Notes: generated by a model not told the origin, from the letters alone. Shown: positions 42,019 through 51,412, numbered from the stretch's first letter. The stretch: DNA of 64,000 bases from Pedobacter sp. KBS0701 (GCF_005938645.2 NZ_CP042171.1:2356001-2420000), one strand, 5' to 3'. Numbers and translations are program-made.

Positions 42019-44532
42019 TTAAGCTGTTTTCCATTCGGCTGTTCTTTTTTGTCCGCGCATTTCAACAAATTCTATAGTTGGGTCTTTATCTTCCGGTGCA
42101 TTTACAAAATGAGAGAAACGCTTTCTGATCGCTGGGTTTTCTACGGCTTCTTTCCATTCGCATTTGTAAGAAGCGATTAAGTTTTCAATTTCATTTTCCC
42201 ACTGAGCGGCCATTCCTAAACTATCGTTGATGATTACGTTACGCAGGTAATCTATCCCGCCTTCCATTTTGTTCAGCCAGGTTGCGGTCCGGGTAAGAGG
42301 ATCAGCAGTGCGGATATAAAACATTAAAAATCTATCGATGTATTTAATGCAGGTTTCGCTGTCGAGATCTGTTGCCAGTAAAAGAGCATGTTGAGGCTTG
42401 CTTCCACCGTTTCCGCATACATATAAATTCCAGCCTCTTTCGGTGGCAATAATCCCAAAATCTTTACTTTGGGCTTCTGCGCATTCTCTGATACAGCCAC
42501 TTACCGCCGATTTGAATTTATGCGGCGCACGTATGCCCCTGTATCTTTCTTCAATTCTGATGGCAAAACTTACGCTATCGTGCAAACCAAATCTGCACCA
42601 GGTACTTCCAACACAGCTTTTAACGGTTCTTAAGCCTTTTCCATAAGCATGTCCGCTTTCAAAACCTGCAGCAATTAATTCCTCCCAGATAATAGGAAGA
42701 TCGTTAAGGTGTGCACCGAACATATCAATACGCTGACCTCCGGTAATTTTGGTGTAGAGGTTATATTTTTTAGCTACTTCGCCAATTACTATCAATTTAT
42801 CGGGTGTAATTTCTCCGCCCGGAACCCTTGGTACTACTGAGTATGAGCCACCTTTTTGTATGTTGGCCAGAAAACGGTCGTTACTATCCTGTGCCACATC
42901 ATTGCCCTTTTTAAGGATCATTTCGTTCCAAATACTGGCAAGGAGCGATGATACCAATGGTTTACATACTTCGCAACCATCATTTTTGCCCAATGCGTCC
43001 AGTACTTCATCATAACTTTTTAATTCGTGGATATGGATAAGATCGAAAAGTTCTTGCCTACTGTAGTTGAAGTGTTCGCAGATAACATTTTTGATGTATT
43101 TACCCTGCGATTTCAAAGTATAGGTCATTAAATCTTTAACCATCGGCAAACAGCCTCCACAACCTGTACCTGCTTTGGTGCATTTCTTCAGGTCATCGAT
43201 GTTTTCGCAAGATCCATCAGCAACTGCCGAGCAGATGTCGCCTTTGCTAACACCTTCACAACTACAGATTAATGCACTGTCTGGTAAAGCTGTAATTCCG
43301 GCACCTCCTGCAGGTTCACTGCCTCCACGTGTACCCAATATCAGTTCTTCAGGATTCTCTGGTAGCACGATCCGGTTATTAGAGGTTTGCAACAGCAAGT
43401 TATACGCTGTTGCATCTCCAATTAATATACCTCCTAAAAGGTATTGCCCGTCATTACTAACATTTATTCTTTTATAAACGCCTTTATGTTTGTTTTCGAA
43501 GATGATGGTACGGCAATCCGGCTCGGTGATAAAATTATCGCCAAAACTGGCCACATCAATGCCGATTAGTTTGAGTTTGGTGCTCATATCAAATCCGGTA
43601 AATGTTTTATTTCCTTCGCAAAGATTTGCGGCCAATACCTCGGCCATTTCGTAGCCCGGCGCAATCAAACCATAAATCATTCCATCATATAAAGCGCATT
43701 CACCAATGGCAAATACCGCCGGATCGCTGGTCTGCATTTTTTCGTCAACTACAATTCCGCCTCTTGGACCAACCTCAATGCCGCAGGCCTTGGCCAGTTC
43801 ATCGCGTGGTTTTATGCCGGCAGAGATTACCAGCATGTCGACATCCAATATCGTATCGTCGCTAAATTTTAAAGCCGTAATACTGCCATCGCCTTCAATA
43901 CTTGTGGTGTTTTTATTTAAGTGGATCTGTAAACCAAGATCTGCGAGTTTAGATTTAAGCATATCGCTACCTGCAGCATCAATTTGCCTGGGCATTAAGC
44001 GCGGTGCAAATTCAATAATACTGGTTTTTTCAATCCCCAGATCAATCAATGCTTTAGCGGCTTCTAGTCCTAATAAACCGCCTCCTATAACTGAAGCTGT
44101 TTTGGCCTTTTTTGCATAACTACTTATGAGGTCAAGATCTTCTATAGTACGGTAAACAAAAACACCTTCTTTTTCAATGCCGGGGATATTTGGCACAAAA
44201 GCGCCGGAACCGGTAGCAAAAACAAGAACATCGTAGTTATAATCCACACCATTGGCAGTATAAACTTTTTGAAGGTCGCGATCTATTTTAGTAACAGGGT
44301 TATTGAGAAATAAGGTAATACTTTGCTCCTGGTACCAGTTTTCTGTAGAAAGGGAGAGGTCATCGGCGGTTTTGCCATTAAAATATTCACTTAAATGAAC
44401 ACGATCATAAGCCCTGCGGGGTTCCTCTCCAAAAATGATAAGATTAAAAGAAGAAGTTTTTGATCTAAGCTTTTCGCAGAATTTATATCCCACCATTCCA
44501 TTTCCTATTACGATTATTTGTGGTTCTTTCAT
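42019..44532 (-). CDS. nirB: nitrite reductase large subunit
   Basis: Reduces nitrite to ammonium with NAD(P)H in the cytosol. The 837-residue protein starts with an FAD/NAD-binding reductase (IVIGNGMVGYKFCEKL, ASVIGGGLLGLEAAKAL), then two BFD-like cysteine regions at about 420-530 (CSCEGVSKG, CTKAGTGCGGC; then CEVCKPLV), and the sirohaem and 4Fe-4S reductase part: VKSCVGSTWCRFGLHDS near residue 640 and SGCIRECAEAQSKDFG near residue 680 hold the four cysteines. It is the first gene of the operon. The 250-base divergent region with cobA holds the promoter. The N-terminal part is a close relative of the reductase part of the nitrate reductase fusion. Confidence 0.93.
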   Translation of the reverse strand: MKEPQIIVIGNGMVGYKFCEKLRSKTSSFNLIIFGEEPRRAYDRVHLSEYFNGKTADDLSLSTENWYQEQSITLFLNNPVTKIDRDLQKVYTANGVDYNYDVLVFATGSGAFVPNIPGIEKEGVFVYRTIEDLDLISSYAKKAKTASVIGGGLLGLEAAKALIDLGIEKTSIIEFAPRLMPRQIDAAGSDMLKSKLADLGLQIHLNKNTTSIEGDGSITALKFSDDTILDVDMLVISAGIKPRDELAKACGIEVGPRGGIVVDEKMQTSDPAVFAIGECALYDGMIYGLIAPGYEMAEVLAANLCEGNKTFTGFDMSTKLKLIGIDVASFGDNFITEPDCRTIIFENKHKGVYKRINVSNDGQYLLGGILIGDATAYNLLLQTSNNRIVLPENPEELILGTRGGSEPAGGAGITALPDSALICSCEGVSKGDICSAVADGSCENIDDLKKCTKAGTGCGGCLPMVKDLMTYTLKSQGKYIKNVICEHFNYSRQELFDLIHIHELKSYDEVLDALGKNDGCEVCKPLVSSLLASIWNEMILKKGNDVAQDSNDRFLANIQKGGSYSVVPRVPGGEITPDKLIVIGEVAKKYNLYTKITGGQRIDMFGAHLNDLPIIWEELIAAGFESGHAYGKGLRTVKSCVGSTWCRFGLHDSVSFAIRIEERYRGIRAPHKFKSAVSGCIRECAEAQSKDFGIIATERGWNLYVCGNGGSKPQHALLLATDLDSETCIKYIDRFLMFYIRTADPLTRTATWLNKMEGGIDYLRNVIINDSLGMAAQWENEIENLIASYKCEWKEAVENPAIRKRFSHFVNAPEDKDPTIEFVEMRGQKRTAEWKTA

Positions 44533-44786
44533 AAATCTTAAAGGTGTTTAGTGTTTTTTGGTTTCTGTATGTTGTTTTTTTAGATTATTTATTCTGATGT
44601 ATGTTTTTTTTTCGCTAAACAATCCATTTAAAAATACATAATTCAACATTTATATGATTTTTGATATTCAAATATAGAATATTACTGAACTAAAACTCAT
44701 ATAAAAATGATTTTTATCATAAAAAATTTAAACTTTTTAATATTTTTTCATCACTTTTATACTTAAATAGCTAAATCATTAAAATT
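44533..44786. promoter_or_regulatory. divergent nirB-cobA control region with FNR-like site
   Basis: This AT-rich region separates nirB and cobA. At 44707-44720 is a perfect dyad ATGAT-tttt-ATCAT, with the same 5-4-5 geometry as the FNR/CRP-type box TTGAT-N4-ATCAA, 66 bases before the cobA start. A second dyad TTTGA-tat-TCAAA lies at about 44657-44669. Both could be sites for the FNR-type regulator encoded at 32386, which is an inference. A clear -7 box was not found. Confidence 0.45.
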
Positions 44787-45551
44787 ATGAATCAAAAAAC
44801 TAACGATTTTGGACTTTTTATAATGGGCGGAGGTCCTGGCGACCCTGAATTAATTACAATAAAGGCGTTTAATGTATTAAAAAGAGCCGAAGTTATTCTT
44901 TATGACAACTTGAGTAATGAAAAATTGCTGGAAATTGCTCCGAAAAGCTGTAAAATGATCTATGTTGGTAAGCAACCTTATGGAAAATACACACCACAAG
45001 AGAAAATAAATGAATTAATTGTCGAGAATGCCCAAAATCACCAGGTAGTAGTGCGTTTAAAGGGCGGAGATCCCTTTATTTTTGGTCGCGGCTTCGAAGA
45101 ATTGATTTATGCAGAGGCCAGAGGCATTAAATGCCATTATATTCCGGGTATAAGTAGTATGCAAGGCGCAGGTTTTATCGATGTGCCTTTAACACACCGT
45201 GGAATCAGTGAAAGTGTTTGGATACTTACCGGAACTAAAAAGGATGGAAGTTTAACCAACGATTTAAAATGTGCCATGAAAAGTTCGGCTACCGTAGTGA
45301 TATATATGGGGATGAAAAAGGTTGGCGAAATTTCTAAAGCCTATTGTGATGCAGGTTTGGGTGATATGCCTGCCGCAATTATTCAGCATGCTACCTTACC
45401 CAATCAAAAGCAAGTAGTATGTTCGGTACAGCGTTTACAGGAATCTGCAGAACAGGCGGGCTTAACTTATCCGGCTATTATTATTATAGGTAATGTGGTG
45501 CAAGCTAAAGCCTATGCGAATCTCAATCAGGCAGAATTGTTGTCGGCGTAG
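44787..45551 (+). CDS. cobA: uroporphyrinogen-III C-methyltransferase
   Basis: Uses two S-adenosylmethionine to make precorrin-2, the first step toward the sirohaem of NirB. The 254-residue protein has the family P-loop-like GGGPGDPELITIKA near residue 12, then VRLKGGDPFIFGRGFEE near residue 90, PGISSMQGAG near residue 120 and YMGMKKVGEI near residue 172. It lacks the CysG dehydrogenase/chelatase domain, which must be elsewhere. Divergent from nirB, sharing its control region. Confidence 0.92.
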   Translation: MNQKTNDFGLFIMGGGPGDPELITIKAFNVLKRAEVILYDNLSNEKLLEIAPKSCKMIYVGKQPYGKYTPQEKINELIVENAQNHQVVVRLKGGDPFIFGRGFEELIYAEARGIKCHYIPGISSMQGAGFIDVPLTHRGISESVWILTGTKKDGSLTNDLKCAMKSSATVVIYMGMKKVGEISKAYCDAGLGDMPAAIIQHATLPNQKQVVCSVQRLQESAEQAGLTYPAIIIIGNVVQAKAYANLNQAELLSA

Positions 45552-45787
45552 ATAGGTTCATTAGTTCAATGATCATTGGTTCATTAGTCATTGGTTTAAC
45601 CTGTTAATTGATACAACTTAACTCTCTTAACGTCTTAATGGTCAGCTAATGGGATAAGTGTTTAAATCGGTTTATTGACTCCCAGCTCCAAACTAAACAG
45701 CCCTTCGACTCCGCTCAGGGTGACTAATCTAGATAACCTACTCAAGACTTTGGACTACAGACTGAGGACTTCGGACTGAATGCTAAT
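45552..45787. repeat. spacer filled with simple dispersed repeats
   Basis: Three repeat types are seen: 'ggttcattagttcaatgatcattgg' at about 45555-45600 (as at 3953 and 54449), 'cagcccttcgactccgctcaggg' at about 45699-45720 (as at 4228), and a 'gactttggactacagactgagg' run at about 45746-45781 (as at 54487-54518). No gene or terminator was recognised. Confidence 0.5.
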
Positions 45788-46507
45788 CTAAAAATACTTA
45801 TCAAGCGTTAAGCCATACGTAAGGTTAAGGTTTTCGCTACGCGTAATGTTCAATTTATTATAATTCAGTGCCACGGTAAGGCTTATCCATTTGCGGAGTT
45901 TTAATCCAAGGGTAGTGGTAGAGCGGATGATATGATCGCCTTTTCTATCGAAAGAATTTTGTAAAAAATGATTCCCATCAAGCGTAATCAGCTCTTTTAT
46001 GGCGAAATGATATTGTAATCTTAGTGAATTCCGGTATGTATGGTAACTATCACCTGCAATTAAGCTACTTTGATCAAATAATATCCCATCACTTAGGTTA
46101 ATATAGGCATTAGGTTTATCCAATACACTATAGGCGATGCCTCCGCCCGCAAGCAATTGGTTTTTTAATTTTAACGAATAACTGGTATTGTAATTGACCA
46201 AACCCCAATAATAAAAATGCGGGAAGGTTTTATACAGGTTAAAGTTTAAGGTGGTAGAAAAATCGTTGTTGGTTAAATTACTGTTCTGCTTGCCATAAAG
46301 CCATGCGGTAGTTGAATTTAGAACAAAACTTTTCTTTTTCATGCCGAAATTAAGCGCATTGTTTAATAAATAGGCACGATCGTCATTTGTGCGGTTAATC
46401 GATCCGGTTGAAGTAAGCAGTACATGGTAATTGGTACTATCGGTATATTGAGCGTTTGATTTAAAATAGCTTATGAAAAAGAAAAAAGGCAATACAATAA
46501 ACTTCAT
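45788..46507 (-). CDS. DUF481-like outer membrane protein
   Basis: A 239-residue protein with a signal peptide (MKFIVLPFFFFISYFKSNAQ) and then alternating beta strands with aromatic girdles, finishing in YGLTLDKYF with a terminal Phe. This resembles the DUF481 family of small outer membrane barrels. No function is known. It is not obviously part of the nitrate operon: it lies on the opposite side of cobA and is convergent to it. The next upstream gene is on the same strand after 43 bases. Confidence 0.75.
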   Translation of the reverse strand: MKFIVLPFFFFISYFKSNAQYTDSTNYHVLLTSTGSINRTNDDRAYLLNNALNFGMKKKSFVLNSTTAWLYGKQNSNLTNNDFSTTLNFNLYKTFPHFYYWGLVNYNTSYSLKLKNQLLAGGGIAYSVLDKPNAYINLSDGILFDQSSLIAGDSYHTYRNSLRLQYHFAIKELITLDGNHFLQNSFDRKGDHIIRSTTTLGLKLRKWISLTVALNYNKLNITRSENLNLTYGLTLDKYF

Positions 46508-46550
46508 AAGCTACTTAACATTTATCGCTATCAATGTGTTTAATTAGAAT

Positions 46551-46802
46551 TTAATTCTGGTCGTACCATTTTGGTACTGGTATATATTCCCGGTTCCAGG
46601 TTATTTCATTATTTTCATTTTTATAACCGGCTGATATTAATACGATACGTGGCTCTTCTGCTACAATTTCTTTTTTAAACTGGTAAGCATCAACGGCTAA
46701 GTGCTGATAAAGCTTATCTTGTTCTATTTTATTATCTGCTAATAGAATCAAAGCACTTTCGCCTGTTTTAAGGGTATGGATAAACGCGCCTTTTACTTTC
46801 AT
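46551..46802 (-). CDS. hypothetical protein, 83 aa
   Basis: The start at 46802 (MKVKGAFIHTLKTGES) is preferred to 46850, whose additional sixteen residues look unlike coding sequence. The 83-residue product is a compact soluble protein with alternating strands and helices (GESALILLADNKIEQDKLYQ, EEPRIVLISAGYKN) and a proline-rich end (YIPVPKWYDQN). I do not recognise the family. It may be co-transcribed with the DUF481-like gene. Confidence 0.55.
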   Translation of the reverse strand: MKVKGAFIHTLKTGESALILLADNKIEQDKLYQHLAVDAYQFKKEIVAEEPRIVLISAGYKNENNEITWNREYIPVPKWYDQN

Positions 46803-46934
46803 GATAGCTTTTAATGTAAGACAATTAAAACCATGATATGTTTTGTTCAATTCTAGTTAGAAAATATAAAACCCGACCAACAATAAAGCCTGCAAGATGT
46901 AACTCGCAGGCTCCTGATGACTAATGCAGGTTGA

Positions 46935-48179
46935 TTAGTTTAGTGTTAATTCAATTACAGGGATTTCAAAATCAGGCTTTTTCTTGGGTAGTTTTAATAA
47001 CAGCGTATTAGCATTTGATTTTTCATTGTCGATCTGTACTTCCGAATTATCATGTAAAAACTGTGCATATTTCGTTTTGTCTTTATAACCTTCTAAGGTA
47101 ATGGAACCAGTATTAGGATATTCGAACAAGTGCACATATAATTTTTTGGTGTCTTTGTTATAGGTAAGTTTTACACCTTCAGGTGCTTTAAATTCGGCCG
47201 GAGCAAAAGTACAGTGGTAAATTGATTTCGAGTTGGCATGCATCCATAGGCTTAGACTATCTAAAGCAATGTTTGCTCTGTTATCAAATTCGCCACGGGC
47301 AGTAGGACCAACATTTAACAATAAGTTGCCGCCATTGGCTATCGAAGTAATTAATAAATCCAGTAATTTCCTGTTGCTTTTCCAGGTATTTTCATCGCGA
47401 TGATATCCCCATGAGCCTGAAAAGGTTTGACAGGTTTCCCAAACTTTTCCATGGTATTTTTCTAATTCTTTCGGACTAACCTGTTCAGGTGTTTCGAAAT
47501 CTGCACCATCTTCATAATCATTGAGATCCAAACGGTTATCTACAATAATTTGTGGCTGCAGTTTTCTAATTTGCTTAAGTAGCGCAACCGAACCCCAATC
47601 ATCACGGCCTTTACCATATTTGCCGGGATAAGAAAAGTCGGCCCATAGAATATCGATTTTTCCATACCGGGTTAACAGTTCAGTTACCTGATCGAATAAA
47701 TATTTACGATATTTAGCCATATCCCTATTTTTGTTTAATGCTGCATATTCAGCTTCGTTATCATTATTTGGTTTTAAGGGATGATACCTATCAACTGTAA
47801 AATCAGGATGGTGCCAATCAATAAGCGAATAATAAAAACCTACTTTGATGCCTTCTGCGCGGAAAGCTTCCACAAATTCTTTTACCAGGTCTCTTTTTGC
47901 CTGTGTATTGGTGGCTTTATAATCGGTGTATTTGCTATCAAACAAGGTAAAGCCTTCGTGGTGTTTGGTAGTGAGCACGGCATATTTCATTCCCGCCGCT
48001 TTAGCTTCCTTTGCCCACTGTTTGGGGTTATATAAATCGGGATTAAACTGATCGAAATATTTCTGGTAGTTTTCGTTGGTGATGTGTTCATTGCTCTTAA
48101 CCCATTCGTGGCGCGCTGGCATTGCATATAAACCCCAGTGGATGAACATGCCGAAACGGGCATCTGTCCACCATTCCAT
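46935..48179 (-). CDS. alpha-L-fucosidase, GH29, separated from its signal peptide
   Basis: The 414-residue frame begins right at the catalytic barrel (MEWWTDARFGMFIHWGLYA). GH29 marks are TTKHHEGFTLF near residue 70 and the nucleophile D181 in DILWADFSYPG. The beta-sandwich C-terminus is short. Reading further upstream in the same frame gives eight more codons, then an ochre stop (48204-48206), then a 26-residue signal peptide starting at 48284. A single nonsense change has therefore cut the export signal off, or translation restarts at 48179 in the cytosol. Fucosidases of this group are normally periplasmic. Confidence 0.85.
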   Translation of the reverse strand: MEWWTDARFGMFIHWGLYAMPARHEWVKSNEHITNENYQKYFDQFNPDLYNPKQWAKEAKAAGMKYAVLTTKHHEGFTLFDSKYTDYKATNTQAKRDLVKEFVEAFRAEGIKVGFYYSLIDWHHPDFTVDRYHPLKPNNDNEAEYAALNKNRDMAKYRKYLFDQVTELLTRYGKIDILWADFSYPGKYGKGRDDWGSVALLKQIRKLQPQIIVDNRLDLNDYEDGADFETPEQVSPKELEKYHGKVWETCQTFSGSWGYHRDENTWKSNRKLLDLLITSIANGGNLLLNVGPTARGEFDNRANIALDSLSLWMHANSKSIYHCTFAPAEFKAPEGVKLTYNKDTKKLYVHLFEYPNTGSITLEGYKDKTKYAQFLHDNSEVQIDNEKSNANTLLLKLPKKKPDFEIPVIELTLN

Positions 48180-48203
48180 TCTTTTGGTTTTTTCAGCAGC
48201 GGT

Positions 48204-48284
48204 TTAATTGCTCAGCCGATTTTGGGTAAAACCAGAAAAAGTTAGGCTGAACATCAGCAAAGCTGATAAAATTAGTTTTCTCAT
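48204..48284 (-). pseudogene. orphan signal peptide of the GH29 gene
   Basis: ATG at 48284 opens MRKLILSALLMFSLTFSGFT, then QNRLSN and a TAA stop. It is in the same frame as the fucosidase, which continues after the stop with TAAEKTKR and then its first methionine. The peptide is a textbook Sec signal, so the two parts were one gene. A sequencing error at the stop codon is the other explanation. Confidence 0.7.
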
Positions 48285-48471
48285 TTGTGGTTATTTTGGT
48301 TAGGATGAAAAGCTAATTTACTATGCTATGAGCTTCTAAAATGTTGGGATATGAGCAAAATATTAAGTTAAATTGGTTTAAATGCTAACGGCTAAGGCTG
48401 AAGTTCTTAAAACTTTGAAGAAGATATTCTTGTTTAATTAGCAGTATTGAAACTTAATTAGACAAGAAGCA

Positions 48472-49323
48472 ATGAAAACACAAAAAACACCTGCCAAACA
48501 AAACAAACAACCGGGGATAGAAGCGAAGATGGATCCAAAACCTGAAGTAATTAAAGCAACCTATAAGGGAGCGGGTAAACTGAATGATAAGGTCGCATTA
48601 ATTACCGGTGGAGATAGTGGAATTGGCCGTTCGGTAGCTGTCCATTTTGCACGAGAAGGTGCTGATGTGGCCATTGTTTATCTGGATGAAGATATTGATG
48701 CAAAAGAAACCCAAAAAATGGTTGAAGCTGAAGGTAAAAGTTGCTTATTGATTAAAGGAGATGTAAAAAAGCCTCCGTTCTGTAAAAAGGCCGTAGAAAC
48801 AACGGTTAAAAAGTTTGGAAAGATCAATATTTTGGTCAATAATGCCGGGATGCAGGTTCCGCAGAAAGATCCAAAAAATATTGACAGTAAGCAATTGGAG
48901 GATACCTTCCGTACAAATATATTCGGCTATTTTTACTTTGCACATGAGGTGTTACCCTATCTCCAGGCGGGCGATGCCATTATCAATACTACCTCAGTAA
49001 CAGCTTACCGTTCTTCGCCTAATCTGATCGATTACTCTTCAACAAAAGGCGCAATAACTTCATTTACCCGTTCGCTCGCTACAAATTTAGCCAAAACAGG
49101 TGTCCGGGTAAATGCCGTTGCGCCAGGCCCGGTATGGACACCACTCATTGTATCTACCTTTGATGAAGAAAAGATTAAGTCATTTGGATCAGAAACGGCA
49201 ATGGAAAGGGCAGGGCAACCTTCAGAACTTGGCCCATCTTATGTATTCCTTGCTTCAGACGATGCCTCGTTTATTACCGGACAGGTAATACATGTTAACG
49301 GTGGGGAAGTTGTAAATGGGTAA
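48472..49323 (+). CDS. SDR-family oxidoreductase
   Basis: A 283-residue short-chain dehydrogenase. The cofactor motif GGDSGIGRS is near residue 47, the NNAG motif (VNNAGMQVP) near residue 123, and the catalytic Ser, Tyr and Lys are in TTSVTAYRSSPNLIDYSSTK near residues 173-192. The N-terminal 40 residues are a lysine-, glutamine- and proline-rich extension as in YghA/glucose-ribitol dehydrogenase-like proteins. The substrate is unknown. The ion channel gene starts 32 bases downstream and may be co-transcribed. Confidence 0.85.
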   Translation: MKTQKTPAKQNKQPGIEAKMDPKPEVIKATYKGAGKLNDKVALITGGDSGIGRSVAVHFAREGADVAIVYLDEDIDAKETQKMVEAEGKSCLLIKGDVKKPPFCKKAVETTVKKFGKINILVNNAGMQVPQKDPKNIDSKQLEDTFRTNIFGYFYFAHEVLPYLQAGDAIINTTSVTAYRSSPNLIDYSSTKGAITSFTRSLATNLAKTGVRVNAVAPGPVWTPLIVSTFDEEKIKSFGSETAMERAGQPSELGPSYVFLASDDASFITGQVIHVNGGEVVNG

Positions 49324-49355
49324 TTTCTGTTACCTTTAAAACTACTTGAAAAACT

Positions 49356-50180
49356 ATGTCATCAGATTCATCTAAAAATTGGCGTTTTAAGCTTCACGAA
49401 ATTATTTACGAATCGAATACACCGGCTGGTAAAGCTTTTGATGTGGGGCTGTTAATTGCCATTTTTTCCAGCATTATTGTGGTGATGCTCGATAGTGTGG
49501 TCAGTATCCATCAGCAATATGGCAAGTTGTTTAACATTACAGAATGGATTTTTGCCGCGCTTTTCACCATCGAATATATTTTAAGGCTGGTCAGTATTAG
49601 AAAACCGATCCGGTACGTAATCAGTCCTTTAGGAATTATTGATCTGATCGCCTTACTACCATCTTATTTAAGTATATTTCTTATTGGTGCACAATCTTTG
49701 CTGGTTTTTAGAGCGTTAAGGCTGCTTCGTGTTTTCAGGATATTCAAACTCGGACATTTTTTAACGGAGATTAATTTCTTAACCCATGCATTAAAAAACA
49801 GTGTCCGCAAGATTAGCATATTTCTGCTTACCGTTTTAACCATTACCGTAATTCTGGGCTCTATTATGTATTTGGTAGAAAAACGGGAAAATGGGTTCTC
49901 AAATATCCCAGAAAGCATTTATTGGGCTATTGTAACCATCACTACAGTAGGTTATGGTGATATTTCGCCCATTACACCGCTTGGAAAATTTGTGGCTTCT
50001 GTAGTGATGCTCATCGGTTATGCCATCATAGCAGTACCTACCGGAATTATTACCCACGACATTGCAGTTGCTGCTCGACAGAAAAAAGAAATGCCCGAAT
50101 CTTGCCCTAGCTGTAGCAGGGAAGGACATGATAGCGATGCCTTGTTTTGTAAATACTGCGGATCGTCATTGTTTAAATAA
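49356..50180 (+). CDS. voltage-gated K+ channel-like protein with zinc ribbon tail
   Basis: A 274-residue six-helix cation channel subunit. The S4 voltage sensor is seen as FRALRLLRVFRIFKLG (residues 118-133), with arginines at every third position, and the selectivity filter as TTVGYGD at 196-202, predicting K+ selectivity. After the inner helix, the cytosolic tail carries C250-x2-C253 and C265-x2-C268, a zinc-ribbon pattern (CPSC, CKYC). The tail could hold the tetramer or sense redox state or zinc. Follows the SDR gene closely. Confidence 0.87.
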   Translation: MSSDSSKNWRFKLHEIIYESNTPAGKAFDVGLLIAIFSSIIVVMLDSVVSIHQQYGKLFNITEWIFAALFTIEYILRLVSIRKPIRYVISPLGIIDLIALLPSYLSIFLIGAQSLLVFRALRLLRVFRIFKLGHFLTEINFLTHALKNSVRKISIFLLTVLTITVILGSIMYLVEKRENGFSNIPESIYWAIVTITTVGYGDISPITPLGKFVASVVMLIGYAIIAVPTGIITHDIAVAARQKKEMPESCPSCSREGHDSDALFCKYCGSSLFK

Positions 50181-50182
50181 AA

Positions 50183-50207
50183 ATGCCAGACAATTTTTGC
50201 CTGGCAT
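50183..50207 (-). terminator. terminator of the acidic-protein gene
   Basis: ATGCCAG and CTGGCAT form a 7-bp stem around an 11-base loop. On the minus strand the stem is followed by a run of T (reading TTTTTAT), so it ends transcription from the gene at 50233; on the plus strand there is no T-run. Confidence 0.6.
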
Positions 50208-50232
50208 CCGGTATTCTTGCTATAAAACTACT

Positions 50233-50559
50233 TTATAACATTTCGTCATCTTCCTTTTCGTAGGCGTTTGGATCTTTATCCAACTCTTCAATATCCGATT
50301 CGTTGTAATCTTCCGATTCACTTTCCAAACTTGCATCATCTTCTAATACTTCGTCATCTTCTTCAGGGTTTTCAATCTCTTCGTTAAGCTGTGTGCCTTC
50401 ACCATCAGCAAAGGGAATCTCATCCTCTGTATACTCATCATCTTCAGCTGGTTCTGGAGTAGCATGACCTTCAGATGCATTTCCTTCCGATCGGTTGATC
50501 TGGAACTGTTCAATATTTTGAATTTCTTCTTCCGGTTGGTTGTTTTCTTGATTTTCCAT
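50233..50559 (-). CDS. hypothetical, highly acidic protein
   Basis: A 108-residue protein made largely of Glu, Asp, Asn, Ser and Gln, with runs such as EDDEVLEDDASLESESED. There is almost no hydrophobic core, so it is probably disordered. No signal peptide or membrane helix. Low-complexity acidic proteins of this kind recur in Sphingobacteriaceae with no known role. The reading frame is free of stops, while composition is far from random, which supports coding. Confidence 0.65.
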   Translation of the reverse strand: MENQENNQPEEEIQNIEQFQINRSEGNASEGHATPEPAEDDEYTEDEIPFADGEGTQLNEEIENPEEDDEVLEDDASLESESEDYNESDIEELDKDPNAYEKEDDEML

Positions 50560-50725
50560 AGTATATGTTTTTATAATAGAACAGGATAAAATTGGATTAA
50601 GTTTAGTGAAAATTTAAAATCTTAACCCCCTGGTGTTGTATCGTTTTAAATAATGAGGTTATTATTCAAACTTTTTTAATGTTAACCGGGTTCTATTAAT
50701 GCATTTTTACCTTAATTACTTAATC

Positions 50726-51412
50726 ATGAAAAACCGCTTCAATACCAGGGAAATAGCAGTAGTGGGAATGATAATTTCAGCTACTTCATTTAATGCGATT
50801 GCAAAAGCTGATTGGCATTATTCTATGTTAACTGATTATATCCATCAGCAAGACTCATTAACAACTGCGCAATTTTTGCAACAAGCGGCAATTGCAGGAA
50901 TGAAAGAGGTTTTAACAGGAAAGCTTGCTGACAATAAAGCTACTGATAAAAAAGTCAAAGCTTTTGGCCAGATGATGGTTGATGATCATACTAAGGCCAA
51001 TGAAGAATTAAGGATATTGGCAAAACTTAAAAAGATAGGGCTGCCCATGAGTACCCCGGAGGGTGGGCAACGGCCGGATGGAAGAATTGATTCTGCTCCT
51101 GAAAACATGAAAGATACCTCCCGTACCAAGAATGCCGGAGGAGAAGCCGGTAATACTGGTTTGGCAAAAAAAGCGGCTAACGGAACAACAGAAACTGAAG
51201 TAACCCAATCGATTGACCGGCTCAATAATTTAAGCGGAAGCTCCTTTGATAAGGCTTATATAGAAATGATGGTTTCAGATCATCAAAAAGCTGTTGCCTT
51301 GTTTGAAAAAGCATCTCAATCTTCCGATGTTGACGTTAAAACGTATGCACGGAAATATTTACCCATATTAAAAAAGCATTTAAAGAAGGTGAATGCTTTA
51401 GCCGGAAAATAG
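50726..51412 (+). CDS. DUF4142 protein
   Basis: A 228-residue exported protein. The start at 50726 (MKNRFNTREIAVVGMIISAT) is preferred to 50699; a weak signal peptide is followed by a DUF4142 domain split in two. The first half (ATDKKVKAFGQMMVDDHTKAN) near residue 75 is separated by a Gly/Ser/Thr-rich insert from the second half (FDKAYIEMMVSDHQKAVALF) near residue 177. The conserved histidines of each half are present. It is a paralogue of the lipoprotein at 31016, but has no lipobox cysteine and has this insert. Followed by a strong terminator. Confidence 0.8.
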   Translation: MKNRFNTREIAVVGMIISATSFNAIAKADWHYSMLTDYIHQQDSLTTAQFLQQAAIAGMKEVLTGKLADNKATDKKVKAFGQMMVDDHTKANEELRILAKLKKIGLPMSTPEGGQRPDGRIDSAPENMKDTSRTKNAGGEAGNTGLAKKAANGTTETEVTQSIDRLNNLSGSSFDKAYIEMMVSDHQKAVALFEKASQSSDVDVKTYARKYLPILKKHLKKVNALAGK

